64,000 bases of DNA from Clostridia bacterium (GTDB lineage Bacteria; Bacillota; Clostridia; Oscillospirales; Acutalibacteraceae). How positions within the stretch are numbered: position 1 is the stretch's first letter; every line of letters begins with the position of its first letter. A program made the position numbers and the translations under genes. Of the stretch, positions 38,030-45,881 are shown in pieces. The stretch spans positions 28,348 through 92,347 of the forward strand of contig JAFRQM010000029.1 of assembly GCA_017428625.1 (NCBI GenBank), in the 5' to 3' direction. Below the pieces are notes generated by a model that saw only the letters and a list, made by a program, of their open reading frames with translations, had not been told where the DNA came from and ran no database searches.

Positions 38030-39663
38030 TGGTAATTAAATTATTAAGTTCTTTAGTAAAAGTTTTCAAAGATTGCGCGCTTGAAAATGATGAAATCAGT
38101 TTTATTTCATTATTGAGAAACGAACGAGTTTCGGTTCAGGTTGCTCTTTGCGCAAGTAATGAATGCGAAATATCATTATCCGTTACCGGTTTTCCGGGCA
38201 AAACAAACATTTTCAGAGTTTATGATGTTCCCGTTAATCTTGCGTGCAATGAAAACGCCGATGATTATTATCTGAGAAAAGAACCGGGTAGTTATCCCGA
38301 TATTCTCACTGTATGTAATGAGAAAGAAAAAATCTGTCCGGATGGCTGGTATTCTTTCTGGATTGAACTGTCAGCAAATAACTTTGAAGCCGGAATATTT
38401 GATGTTCAAATTAATATTTCAGACGGGAAAAATGATTACTCAAAAGATTTAAAAGTTGAAATAATTGATGCTTTATTGCCAAAGACAGAATTTGTTTATA
38501 CAAACTGGTATCATTGTGACGGTATTTCCGATTATTACAATGTTCCGGTCTTCAGCGAGGAATTCTGGAGAATAAACCGTAATTTTATTCGAAACGCTGT
38601 CAATCATGGAATGAATTGCATTCTGACCCCGCTTTTTACTCCTCCTCTCGACACAGCCGTCGGTGGTGAAAGGCTGACTGTTCAGCTTGTTGATGTAAAA
38701 AAACGAGGTTCAAAATATCTTTTCAATTTTTCAAATCTGAAAAAATGGATAGATATGTGTCGCGAATGCGGAACAGAATTTTTTGAAATGTCTCATCTTT
38801 TTACTCAGTGGGGCGCTCTTCACGCACCGAAAATTATTGCGCAAGATAAAAAAGGAAGAGAAAAAAAGATTTTCGGCTGGCAGACAAGAACAGGCAGTAA
38901 AGAATATGACAGTTTCATTTTACAACTCGGTCAAAAATTAGTTCCTTTCCTTGAAAAAGAAGGCATTAAAGAAAACTGCTTTTTTCATGTTTCAGATGAA
39001 CCGTCTTACGAGCATTTTGCCATATACAAAAAACGCTCTGAACTGATTAATAAGGCTTTTCCGGGCTTCAAAACTATTGATGCATTGTCCGATATAGATT
39101 TTTATAAATCAGGTGCGGTTAAACAGCCGATTCCCGAAACAGGAAGGGCAGAAAACTTTTACGGTGTTGTTCCTGATTTATGGGTTTATTATTGTTGCGG
39201 ACAGGGCAAAAGGTTCTTATCCAACAGGTTTATTTCCATGCCTTCCCAACGCACAAGAGTTCTCGGTTACCAGTTATATAAATACGATGCCAAAGGATTT
39301 CTTCAATGGGGGCATAATTTTTATAATTCGGCATTATCGTTAAAACAAATTAATCCCTTCGAGATAACCGATGCCGACGGTCATTTTCCTGCCGGAGATG
39401 CTTTTATTGTTTATCCCGGTGAAAACGGTGTCCCTTTATCTTCTTTAAGGCTGAAAGTGTTTTATGATGCTTTGCGGGATTACCGTGCGCTTAAACTTCT
39501 TGAAAGTCAGATCGGCAGAGACAAAACTTTAGATTTACTTGAAGAAGGGCTTGACTCTCCGCTGTCCTTTACGAATTATCCGCATAGTGATAACTGGCAT
39601 ATTAAAACCCGCGAAAAGATAAATGGAACAATAAAAAATAATTTGAAAAAAAGCGGTTCCTGA
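38029..39663 (+). CDS. DUF4091 protein, GH123-like
   Basis: 544 residues. The C-terminal part, FLQWGHNFYN then PAGDAFIVYPGENGVPLSSLR and KVFYDALRDYRALKLLE, is the DUF4091 signature found in GH123-type and related glycosidases; FFHVSDEPS (about residue 322) has a catalytic-looking Asp-Glu pair. An N-terminal beta domain (about 1-145) precedes the barrel. No signal peptide. GH123 enzymes remove beta-N-acetylgalactosamine, but this sub-family's activity is not settled. It is joined to proC by a one-base overlap. Confidence 0.75.
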   Translation: MVIKLLSSLVKVFKDCALENDEISFISLLRNERVSVQVALCASNECEISLSVTGFPGKTNIFRVYDVPVNLACNENADDYYLRKEPGSYPDILTVCNEKEKICPDGWYSFWIELSANNFEAGIFDVQINISDGKNDYSKDLKVEIIDALLPKTEFVYTNWYHCDGISDYYNVPVFSEEFWRINRNFIRNAVNHGMNCILTPLFTPPLDTAVGGERLTVQLVDVKKRGSKYLFNFSNLKKWIDMCRECGTEFFEMSHLFTQWGALHAPKIIAQDKKGREKKIFGWQTRTGSKEYDSFILQLGQKLVPFLEKEGIKENCFFHVSDEPSYEHFAIYKKRSELINKAFPGFKTIDALSDIDFYKSGAVKQPIPETGRAENFYGVVPDLWVYYCCGQGKRFLSNRFISMPSQRTRVLGYQLYKYDAKGFLQWGHNFYNSALSLKQINPFEITDADGHFPAGDAFIVYPGENGVPLSSLRLKVFYDALRDYRALKLLESQIGRDKTLDLLEEGLDSPLSFTNYPHSDNWHIKTREKINGTIKNNLKKSGS

Positions 39664-39673
39664 CCGCTTTTTT
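39646..39673 (+). terminator. Terminator overlapping the DUF4091 stop codon
   Basis: AAAAAGCGGT pairs with ACCGCTTTTT around TCCTG, and a T run ends it. The stop codon TGA lies in the loop. Confidence 0.8.
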
Positions 39674-39689
39674 CACTAAGGAGTTTTTT

Positions 39690-41867
39690 ATGTCTATCAG
39701 TTTTAATTCCGAAAAAAAGATTTTCAAACTTGACTCGTTAAATTCAACCTATGCATTTCAGGTTTTTGATGAAGGCTATCTGATTCATCTTTATTACGGA
39801 GCGAAAATACCGGATGATAATCTTGAATCAATGTATTACCATGGCTGGTTTGCATCATTCAGCCCATCAAATGAAAAGGTCGCAAACAAAGCTTTCTCGC
39901 CGGATATGAGTCCGATGGAATATTCCTGTGAAGGGGCGGGGGATTTCAGAGTTTCAGCCCTTGCCATACTCAATTCAGACGGTAATAATGTTACGGATAT
40001 CAGATACACCGGCCATAAAATTTTTAACGGTAAACCTGAAATAAAAGGCTTGCCTTCACTTTACCTTAATAATGAAAATGAAGCGCAGACACTTGAAGTT
40101 TATACTGAAGATAAAACAACAGGCGCAAAAATTACATTGATATATACTGTTTTTGAAGATTATTCGGTAATAACAAGAAGCGTTGTTGTTGAAAACACTT
40201 CTGAAAAACCGTTTGACATTGAACGTGTTTACAGCTGTTGCGTTGAATTTCCTCAAATGAATTACAATATGATGCACCTTTACGGCAAATGGCTTAAGGA
40301 GCGCTCTTTACAAATAAGACATCTTGCTCATGGTATTCAGTCTATAGTGAGTAAACGCGGTTCATCAAGTCATTATCATAATCCTTTTGTTGCTCTAGCA
40401 GACGATAAAGCAACAGAAGATTATGGCGAGGTTTATGGGTTTAATCTTGTTTACAGCAGCAATTTTTCAGCCGAAATTGAAGTTGACAGTTCAAATTCAA
40501 CAAGGTTGATAATGGGTATAAATCCCGAAAGTTTCGGCTGGCATCTTGAAAAAAATGAAAAGTTCTTTTCTCCTGAAGTTGTTATGGTTTACAGTAACGA
40601 AGGCATAGGAGGTATGAGCAGAACTTTTCATGATATTTACAGAAACAACCTTATCAGAGGTTACTGGAAAAACCGTAAAAGACCTATTTTAATCAACAGT
40701 TGGGAAGCCTGCTATTTTGATTTTGATGACGATAAAATTGTATCTTTTGCCGAAAGGGCTAAAGAAATGGGTATTGAGATGCTTGTTATGGATGACGGTT
40801 GGTTCGGCGAAAGAAACGACGACACTTCATCCCTTGGCGACTGGTTTGTTAATGAGAAAAAACTTAAAGGCGGTCTTAGCAGTTTGATTGAAAGAATCAG
40901 GGCTCTTGGGTTGAAATTCGGTATCTGGTATGAACCTGAAATGATTTCTCCCGAAAGTCAATTATTCAAAGAACATCCCGATTGGTGCGTTCATGTGCCA
41001 AACCGTGATAAATCAATAGCAAGACAGCAATATGTTATTGATATGTCACGCAAAGATGTCAGAGATAATATTTTCAACCAGATTTACGGTCTTCTCAGCA
41101 AATATCCCGTGGATTATCTTAAATGGGATTTTAACCGGAATATTACTGAAGCCGGTTCCGCTCTGCTTCCTCCTGAAAGGCAAAAAGAATTTTTCCATCG
41201 TTTCATTTTGGGAACTTATGAACTTATGGGCAGAATAACAAAAGCATTTCCTGAAATGCTGCTTGAAAACTGCTCGGGCGGAGGAGGAAGATTTGACCCT
41301 GGTATGTTAAGCTTTTCACCTCAAATCTGGTGCTCTGACAACACTGACCCGATTGAAAGACTTACAATTCAATTTGGTTCTTCCATGTGTTATCCCGACC
41401 TGTGTATGGGCGCTCATGTTTCGGCATGTGACAGAACAAACATTGACACAAGAGCTAATGTTGCGTTATGGGGAACATTCGGATACGAACTTGACCCGAA
41501 CAAAATGAGTGAAGAGGATAAAGAGGCTGTTAAAAAACAGATAAAAAAATATCATAAATTCTATGATATTATTCACAGCGGTGATTTATACAGAATTATT
41601 TCACCCTTTGAAAATCACTATCGTGCTGTCTGGCAGTTTGTAAGTAAGGATAAAAACAAAACTGTTCTGACAAGCGTTGTTATGAGAAAGCCCGAATCAC
41701 CGGCATTCTTTGTTCGTCTTAAAGGTCTTGACCCGAATAAATATTACATTGATGAAGAAGACGGCGGGGTTTATTCCGGCGCATTGTTGATGAACGCCGG
41801 GTTGAATCTGACAGGAACAGATTGTTCTGACGGAAGCAGTTTTATAAAATACTTTACAACAGTCTGA
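39690..41867 (+). CDS. GH36-family alpha-galactosidase
   Basis: 725 residues, the length of tetrameric GH36 enzymes. LVMDDGWFGERNDD, KFGIWYEPEMISP, the nucleophile in YLKWDFNRNITE (about residue 482), NCSGGGGRFD and the acid/base in WCSDNTDPIER are all present. It cleaves alpha-1,6-galactosides such as raffinose-type sugars or galactomannan side chains. No signal peptide, so it is cytoplasmic. It is preceded by AAGGAG and a terminator, so it either has its own promoter or relies on read-through from the DUF4091 gene. Confidence 0.94.
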   Translation: MSISFNSEKKIFKLDSLNSTYAFQVFDEGYLIHLYYGAKIPDDNLESMYYHGWFASFSPSNEKVANKAFSPDMSPMEYSCEGAGDFRVSALAILNSDGNNVTDIRYTGHKIFNGKPEIKGLPSLYLNNENEAQTLEVYTEDKTTGAKITLIYTVFEDYSVITRSVVVENTSEKPFDIERVYSCCVEFPQMNYNMMHLYGKWLKERSLQIRHLAHGIQSIVSKRGSSSHYHNPFVALADDKATEDYGEVYGFNLVYSSNFSAEIEVDSSNSTRLIMGINPESFGWHLEKNEKFFSPEVVMVYSNEGIGGMSRTFHDIYRNNLIRGYWKNRKRPILINSWEACYFDFDDDKIVSFAERAKEMGIEMLVMDDGWFGERNDDTSSLGDWFVNEKKLKGGLSSLIERIRALGLKFGIWYEPEMISPESQLFKEHPDWCVHVPNRDKSIARQQYVIDMSRKDVRDNIFNQIYGLLSKYPVDYLKWDFNRNITEAGSALLPPERQKEFFHRFILGTYELMGRITKAFPEMLLENCSGGGGRFDPGMLSFSPQIWCSDNTDPIERLTIQFGSSMCYPDLCMGAHVSACDRTNIDTRANVALWGTFGYELDPNKMSEEDKEAVKKQIKKYHKFYDIIHSGDLYRIISPFENHYRAVWQFVSKDKNKTVLTSVVMRKPESPAFFVRLKGLDPNKYYIDEEDGGVYSGALLMNAGLNLTGTDCSDGSSFIKYFTTV

Positions 41868-41880
41868 ACAATAAACAATA

Positions 41881-41911
41881 AATATCCACTCGCATATTGC
41901 GGGTGGATATT
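41881..41911. terminator. Hairpin downstream of the GH36 gene
   Basis: Thirteen-base stem AATATCCACTCGC/GCGGGTGGATATT (one G-T pair) with loop ATATT. Only a short T-rich tail follows, so termination strength is uncertain. Confidence 0.55.
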
Positions 41912-41913
41912 TA

Positions 41914-41967
41914 TTGGCTATTAAGAGACAAACAAGTGTGCATATCCGAATTTGGATATGCACACTT
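41914..41967. repeat. Short repeat plus hairpin related to the IS200-like end at 63.86 kb
   Basis: Bases 41914-41931 match 63863-63880 at 17 of 18 positions (TTGGCTATTAAGAGACAA against TTGGCTCTTAAGAGACAA). In both places the repeat follows a gene-end hairpin and is followed within a few bases by a second hairpin; here that is a 14-base stem (41934-41947 with 41954-41967, loop GAATTT) and then a T run. No transposase is attached, so it may be a remnant or non-autonomous copy, or simply a second terminator with a chance match. Confidence 0.5.
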
Positions 41968-41974
41968 AATTTTT

Positions 41975-42268
41975 TTATTTACATTCTGAATAATTGAAAA
42001 ACTCTGTTTTTTCAACATATTTTGCTTTTAATTCCTGCAAAAGTTTAAAATGCGGTTGTGTAGTATGAATCTTTTGTGCTTCGGCATTCTGCCAACGTTC
42101 GATTAAAAGCAGAACACTGTCAGGAGACTCTTTTGAAATAAAATAGTCATATTGAAGGCAGCCGGTTTCTTTTATGCATTGTTCGGCAATACAGTTTTTG
42201 TCAAGTTCATCAACAAAACTCTGCATCATACCTTCTTTGACATAATAATAAACATTTAAACCTGTCAT
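41975..42268 (-). CDS. Antibiotic-biosynthesis-monooxygenase-like (ABM) protein
   Basis: 97 residues from ATG 42268, with AAAGGCG upstream inside the end of the lipoprotein gene. LNVYYYVKEGMMQSFVDEL, then ETGCLQYDYFISKESPD and LLIERWQNAEAQKIH fit the small dimeric ferredoxin-like ABM fold (YgiN-type). Members include quinol monooxygenases and others of unknown substrate. It follows the lipoprotein gene with one base between and is probably co-transcribed. Confidence 0.82.
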   Translation of the reverse strand: MTGLNVYYYVKEGMMQSFVDELDKNCIAEQCIKETGCLQYDYFISKESPDSVLLLIERWQNAEAQKIHTTQPHFKLLQELKAKYVEKTEFFNYSECK

Positions 42269-42269
42269 A

Positions 42270-42893
42270 TTATGACGCCTTTGCAGTGGATTCTGCTGAT
42301 TTTCCAGAAGGTTTTGCTGTGGTTTCTTTATTGGATTTATCTTCTTTTTCCGCTTTGTCTTTATTGTCTTCCGTTGTGGGAGCGGCTGTTGTTCTTTCGC
42401 CTGAAGCAAGAGTGTTGCCTTCAGCGTCAATTAACGGGGCGGCAATAAGATTACCCTGGCTGTCATAAATATCTTCTTCATAATATTTAAGTGATCCGTC
42501 AGCATTGTAGTAATAAATATGCTGTCTTACTCCTTCGTCATTATAATCGTAGGCATAAGCGGACACCAGATTGTTATCTGCATCAAAATCTCTTACTGAG
42601 AGGTTGTTGCCGTTTTCATCATAAGTGAAAAACCTGTATGTTTTAACATTTCCTTTGTTGTCATAATTGACGATTGTGTCAATCTGTGAAGAATTATCTT
42701 CATTATAATAATTTATGGATTTGCTTCCGTCTTTAGATTTATATTCATTTTTCTCAAGTTCTTCGTTGACAGTGGGTATTTCAACTGAGATGTTGCTGAA
42801 ATCCTCGGAAACGATGGCTTTTGTTTTATTACCGCAACCATAAAAAATAAAAACGGTTGATAAGCAAAGAATTAAAGCAATTGCTTTTTTCAT
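42270..42893 (-). CDS. Lipoprotein with YD/MORN-like repeats and charged low-complexity tail
   Basis: 207 residues from ATG 42893 (AGGAGG upstream). The signal peptide ends in a lipobox, FYGC, so Cys 20 is probably lipidated and the protein sits on the outer face of the membrane. Repeated Tyr-rich units such as TYDENGNN, AYDYNDEGV and YYNADGSL resemble YD or MORN-type repeats. The last 40 residues are rich in Thr, Lys, Glu and Ala. It resembles the neighbouring lipoprotein at 43001-43573. Function unknown. Confidence 0.75.
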   Translation of the reverse strand: MKKAIALILCLSTVFIFYGCGNKTKAIVSEDFSNISVEIPTVNEELEKNEYKSKDGSKSINYYNEDNSSQIDTIVNYDNKGNVKTYRFFTYDENGNNLSVRDFDADNNLVSAYAYDYNDEGVRQHIYYYNADGSLKYYEEDIYDSQGNLIAAPLIDAEGNTLASGERTTAAPTTEDNKDKAEKEDKSNKETTAKPSGKSAESTAKAS

Positions 42894-43000
42894 AATAATT
42901 CCTCCTGAGATTGTTCGTTTAGAATTTAAACAGATTTTAACACAATGAAATTTAAAAATCAATTAAAAATAAAATTTATTACAGTTTATTAACAATTGTT

Positions 43001-43573
43001 TTAAAAAGAATCCGGGAATTCTTTCAATGCTTTACCTTTATTATCATACAATTCAACAGGCAAGTCAGTCCCGTAACCGTCGTATGTAACAACTTCATAA
43101 CAGACAAGTTCACATTTCGAGTTATAATAATAATAACGGTAATATCTTCCCAAAGAGTCATATTCACGCAGACAAGCGTAATCGAAAGTTTTGTCGGTCG
43201 AATAAATATAAACGCAACTTATCCTGCCTTTTTCGTCATATACAGTTTTTTCGTAATTCACTATTTCATTGTTTTCGTTGTAATTGATTTTTTCCGTAAA
43301 CCCCTTTTTTTCATTATTATAAACATCGGAGAATAAACCGTTTTCATAGTATTCCGTCTCATGACCTTTACTGTCATCCAGTATCAGTTCGACCGGCTCA
43401 ATTGAACTTTTTTCAGGCGGATATTCGTTGTTGTGATAATTGTTAATAATGGTTGTTTCTCTGTTTATATAGGTTTCTTCGGTTGTTAATAAGGAATCAT
43501 TATTATCCCTTGAACAACCTGATAATAAAACAAAAACAAATAGCATTAGAAGTAAAGCAGTCCTTTTAGCCAT
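43001..43573 (-). CDS. Lipoprotein with YD/MORN-like repeats, likely paralogue of its neighbour
   Basis: 190 residues. Signal peptide and lipobox LLSGC near residue 20. YYENGLFSDVYN, INYNENNEIVNY, VYDEKGRISCVY, EYDSLGRYYRYYYY repeat a Tyr-Asp/Gly pattern as in the downstream lipoprotein, though it lacks that protein's charged tail. CAGGAGA lies before the ATG. A gap of 107 bases without a clear terminator separates the two genes. Similar repeats occur in YwqK-type proteins; no function is assigned. Confidence 0.72.
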   Translation of the reverse strand: MAKRTALLLMLFVFVLLSGCSRDNNDSLLTTEETYINRETTIINNYHNNEYPPEKSSIEPVELILDDSKGHETEYYENGLFSDVYNNEKKGFTEKINYNENNEIVNYEKTVYDEKGRISCVYIYSTDKTFDYACLREYDSLGRYYRYYYYNSKCELVCYEVVTYDGYGTDLPVELYDNKGKALKEFPDSF

Positions 43574-43594
43574 AAAAAATCTCCTGAAATATTA

Positions 43595-43631
43595 TTGACA
43601 ACAGTAAATAAAATATGTATAATTATGCATA
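43595..43631 (+). promoter_or_regulatory. argF promoter overlapped by an ARG box
   Basis: TTGACA (43595-43600), 17 bases, TATAAT (43618-43623). The 18 bases 43614-43631, TATGTATAATTATGCATA, fit the ArgR operator pattern WNTGNATWWWWATNCANW and contain a symmetric core. Bound ArgR with arginine would cover the -10 box and repress transcription. Confidence 0.75.
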
Positions 43632-43662
43632 ATTTTGAATTGCAGTTCCGGAGGAAATGTCT

Positions 43663-44574
43663 ATGAAGCATCTTTTAAAACTTGCCGATCTTTCATCAGA
43701 TGAAATTACTCAACTGTTGAACCTTGCGGATCAGCTCAAATATGAAAAGAAAAACGGAATTGAGCACCATTATCTTAAAGGTAAAACACTCGGTATGATT
43801 TTTCAGAAATCATCCACGAGAACAAGGGTCTCTTTTGAAGTCGGAATGTATGACCTTGGCGGCTCCGCTCTGTTTCTCAGTTCTAACGATCTTCAGATTG
43901 GCAGGGGTGAGCCGGTAGAAGACACGGCAAGGGTTATGTCACGCTATCTTGACGGAATAATGATAAGAACTTTCAGTCAGGATGAAGTTGAAACTCTTGC
44001 AAAATTCGGCTCAATTCCCATTATAAACGGCTTAACGGATTATTGTCACCCGTGCCAGGTTCTTGCCGATTTAATGACTATACGCGAACATAAAAAAGTT
44101 ATTGCAGGCAAAAAACTGTGCTATATCGGTGACGGCAACAATATGGCAAATTCACTGATTGTCGGCGGAATCAAAATGGGTATGAGCGTTTCAATAGGCT
44201 GCCCGGATAATTATAAACCCGACACGGATATTATGAAGTGGGCCGTAGAAAACGGCAATTTTGAATGCACGCCCGATATTCACAAAGCTGCGAAAGACGC
44301 CGATGTGCTTTATACCGATGTTTGGGCTTCAATGGGTCAGGAGGGTGAAGCGGCAGTCAGACGCAAGGCGTTTTACGGTTATCAGATTAATGATTCCGTT
44401 ATGGCTGTCGCAAAACCTGACGCGATGGTTATGCACTGCCTTCCCGCGCACAGAGAAGAAGAGATTACTTCAAAAGTGTTTGAAGAACACGCCGTAGAAA
44501 TATTTGATGAAGCAGAAAACAGGCTTCACGCTCAGAAAGCTGTTCTTGTAAAATTGCTTTCAGATGAAAAATAA
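43663..44574 (+). CDS. argF: Ornithine carbamoyltransferase
   Basis: 303 residues from ATG 43663, eight bases after GGAGG; an ATG two codons earlier is too close. The carbamoyl-phosphate motif KSSTRTRVSFE, the HPCQ of DYCHPCQ, and the ornithine-side MHCLPAHR are present. It forms citrulline from ornithine and carbamoyl phosphate in arginine synthesis. The ARG box upstream supports a biosynthetic role. No other arginine genes are adjacent. Confidence 0.93.
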   Translation: MKHLLKLADLSSDEITQLLNLADQLKYEKKNGIEHHYLKGKTLGMIFQKSSTRTRVSFEVGMYDLGGSALFLSSNDLQIGRGEPVEDTARVMSRYLDGIMIRTFSQDEVETLAKFGSIPIINGLTDYCHPCQVLADLMTIREHKKVIAGKKLCYIGDGNNMANSLIVGGIKMGMSVSIGCPDNYKPDTDIMKWAVENGNFECTPDIHKAAKDADVLYTDVWASMGQEGEAAVRRKAFYGYQINDSVMAVAKPDAMVMHCLPAHREEEITSKVFEEHAVEIFDEAENRLHAQKAVLVKLLSDEK

Positions 44575-44584
44575 GTTTTATTCA

Positions 44585-44611
44585 GAGTCCGTTCCGACGG
44601 GCTCTTTTTTT
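44585..44611 (+). terminator. Terminator of argF
   Basis: Stem GAGTCCGT/ACGGGCTC with loop TCCG and a seven-T tail, overlapping the end of the convergent GH125 gene. Confidence 0.85.
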
Positions 44612-45869
44612 ATATTACACAATCAATGATAAAAATTGCAAACAGTGTATTTGCCCAGGCGAACCATGAACGTGTGTATTCATCCGGATTATCACAATTG
44701 AAACCTTCGTGCATAAATCCCGTGCCTGCGGTGGTGTTTCTGAGAATGTTGAAAATGCGATGTTTTTCTTTTTTATTATCGGTTGTAAGCGCTTCGATAA
44801 TAAGTGAAATGTGCCAGATAAAGTTTTCGGGAGTATGAGGGCTTCCGATGCCGTCAGCGTATTCTCCCTGATAATAATAGGGGTTGCCTTTGCTCAGAAT
44901 AAACCGTCTTGTGTTCAAATATATTTCATCATTTTTATCACACCAGCCGAGATAAGGCAGCGACAAAAGGCTCGGAACATTTGCGTCATCCATCATCAGA
45001 CGGTTGCCGCAGCCGTCGACTTCATAAGCATATATTTTGCCGTAATTACTGTCATCAACAATTGCAAATTCTTTAATTCCCTTTTCTATTTGTTCACACA
45101 GAATAGTAATAGTGTTTTCAAATGGATTCTCAATTTGTGCTGCTTTAAGGTTCCCAAGCAGTTCGCACATAACGGCAACAATAAACATATTTGAAGGAAC
45201 AAGAAACGGGTATTCACACCTGTCGTCGCTCGGCCTGAATGCGGAACGAACCATACCGGTATATCTGTAATCACATCCGTAACCGTTGTTTGCAAGTGAG
45301 TCTTTTTCATCACCGGGTCTTATGAAATAGTAAGGCGATTTTTCTTTATAATCCTGTTCCGTAATGAAGGTTTTTACAATAGTGTTCAATGCTTTATAAA
45401 ACACTGAATCGAAAACGGAACTGTCTTTTGTGTATAAGAAATATTTATTCAAAAGCCACAGCGGATAAACAAGTGAATCTATCTCATATTTTCTCTCAAA
45501 AACAACAGGATCTGTTTCTGTTTTGTCTTTATGACCTTTCCCGTTTGGTGCTTCGTTAAAAGCATTGGCATACGGGTCTGTGTTTATGTATTGAAACTGC
45601 CTTTTTAAAAGACTTCTGACAAGTTGTCTGCAATCATCGTCTGTGCCGGCTAACCTTACATAATGGCTTACCTGAACACTGCTGTCGCGAAGCCACATCG
45701 CTTCAATATCGCCGGTAATAATGAAAACATTGCCTTCATCATCATATCTGACTGTTGTTTCAAGTGTGTTGAGGTAACATTTTCTGAAATCCTGTCTCAA
45801 TTCATCGGAATCAAGCTTTTTGCAAACGGAATCAATATATTTATAAAGTTCAGAATACTTTTCACTCAT
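44610..45869 (-). CDS. GH125-family exo-alpha-1,6-mannosidase
   Basis: 419 residues, typical for GH125. ITGDIEAMWLRDSSVQV (about residues 50-66), QYINTDPYANAFNEAPNG, YEIDSLVYPLWLL, RSAFRPSDD, and the final TGFMHEGFN...YTRSWFAWANTLFA define the metal-independent (alpha/alpha)6 enzyme. It removes alpha-1,6-mannose from N-glycan or mannan fragments, complementing GH92. No signal peptide. It follows the FAD oxidoreductase gene by 12 bases with GAGGAT as ribosome site. Confidence 0.92.
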   Translation of the reverse strand: MSEKYSELYKYIDSVCKKLDSDELRQDFRKCYLNTLETTVRYDDEGNVFIITGDIEAMWLRDSSVQVSHYVRLAGTDDDCRQLVRSLLKRQFQYINTDPYANAFNEAPNGKGHKDKTETDPVVFERKYEIDSLVYPLWLLNKYFLYTKDSSVFDSVFYKALNTIVKTFITEQDYKEKSPYYFIRPGDEKDSLANNGYGCDYRYTGMVRSAFRPSDDRCEYPFLVPSNMFIVAVMCELLGNLKAAQIENPFENTITILCEQIEKGIKEFAIVDDSNYGKIYAYEVDGCGNRLMMDDANVPSLLSLPYLGWCDKNDEIYLNTRRFILSKGNPYYYQGEYADGIGSPHTPENFIWHISLIIEALTTDNKKEKHRIFNILRNTTAGTGFMHEGFNCDNPDEYTRSWFAWANTLFAIFIIDCVI

Positions 45870-45881
45870 AAATTTAATCCT

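Noticed and set aside
43614..43634. The AT-rich palindrome before argF as a terminator
   Set aside because: It overlaps the -10 box of a consensus promoter, lacks GC pairs and a T run, and matches the ArgR operator pattern instead.
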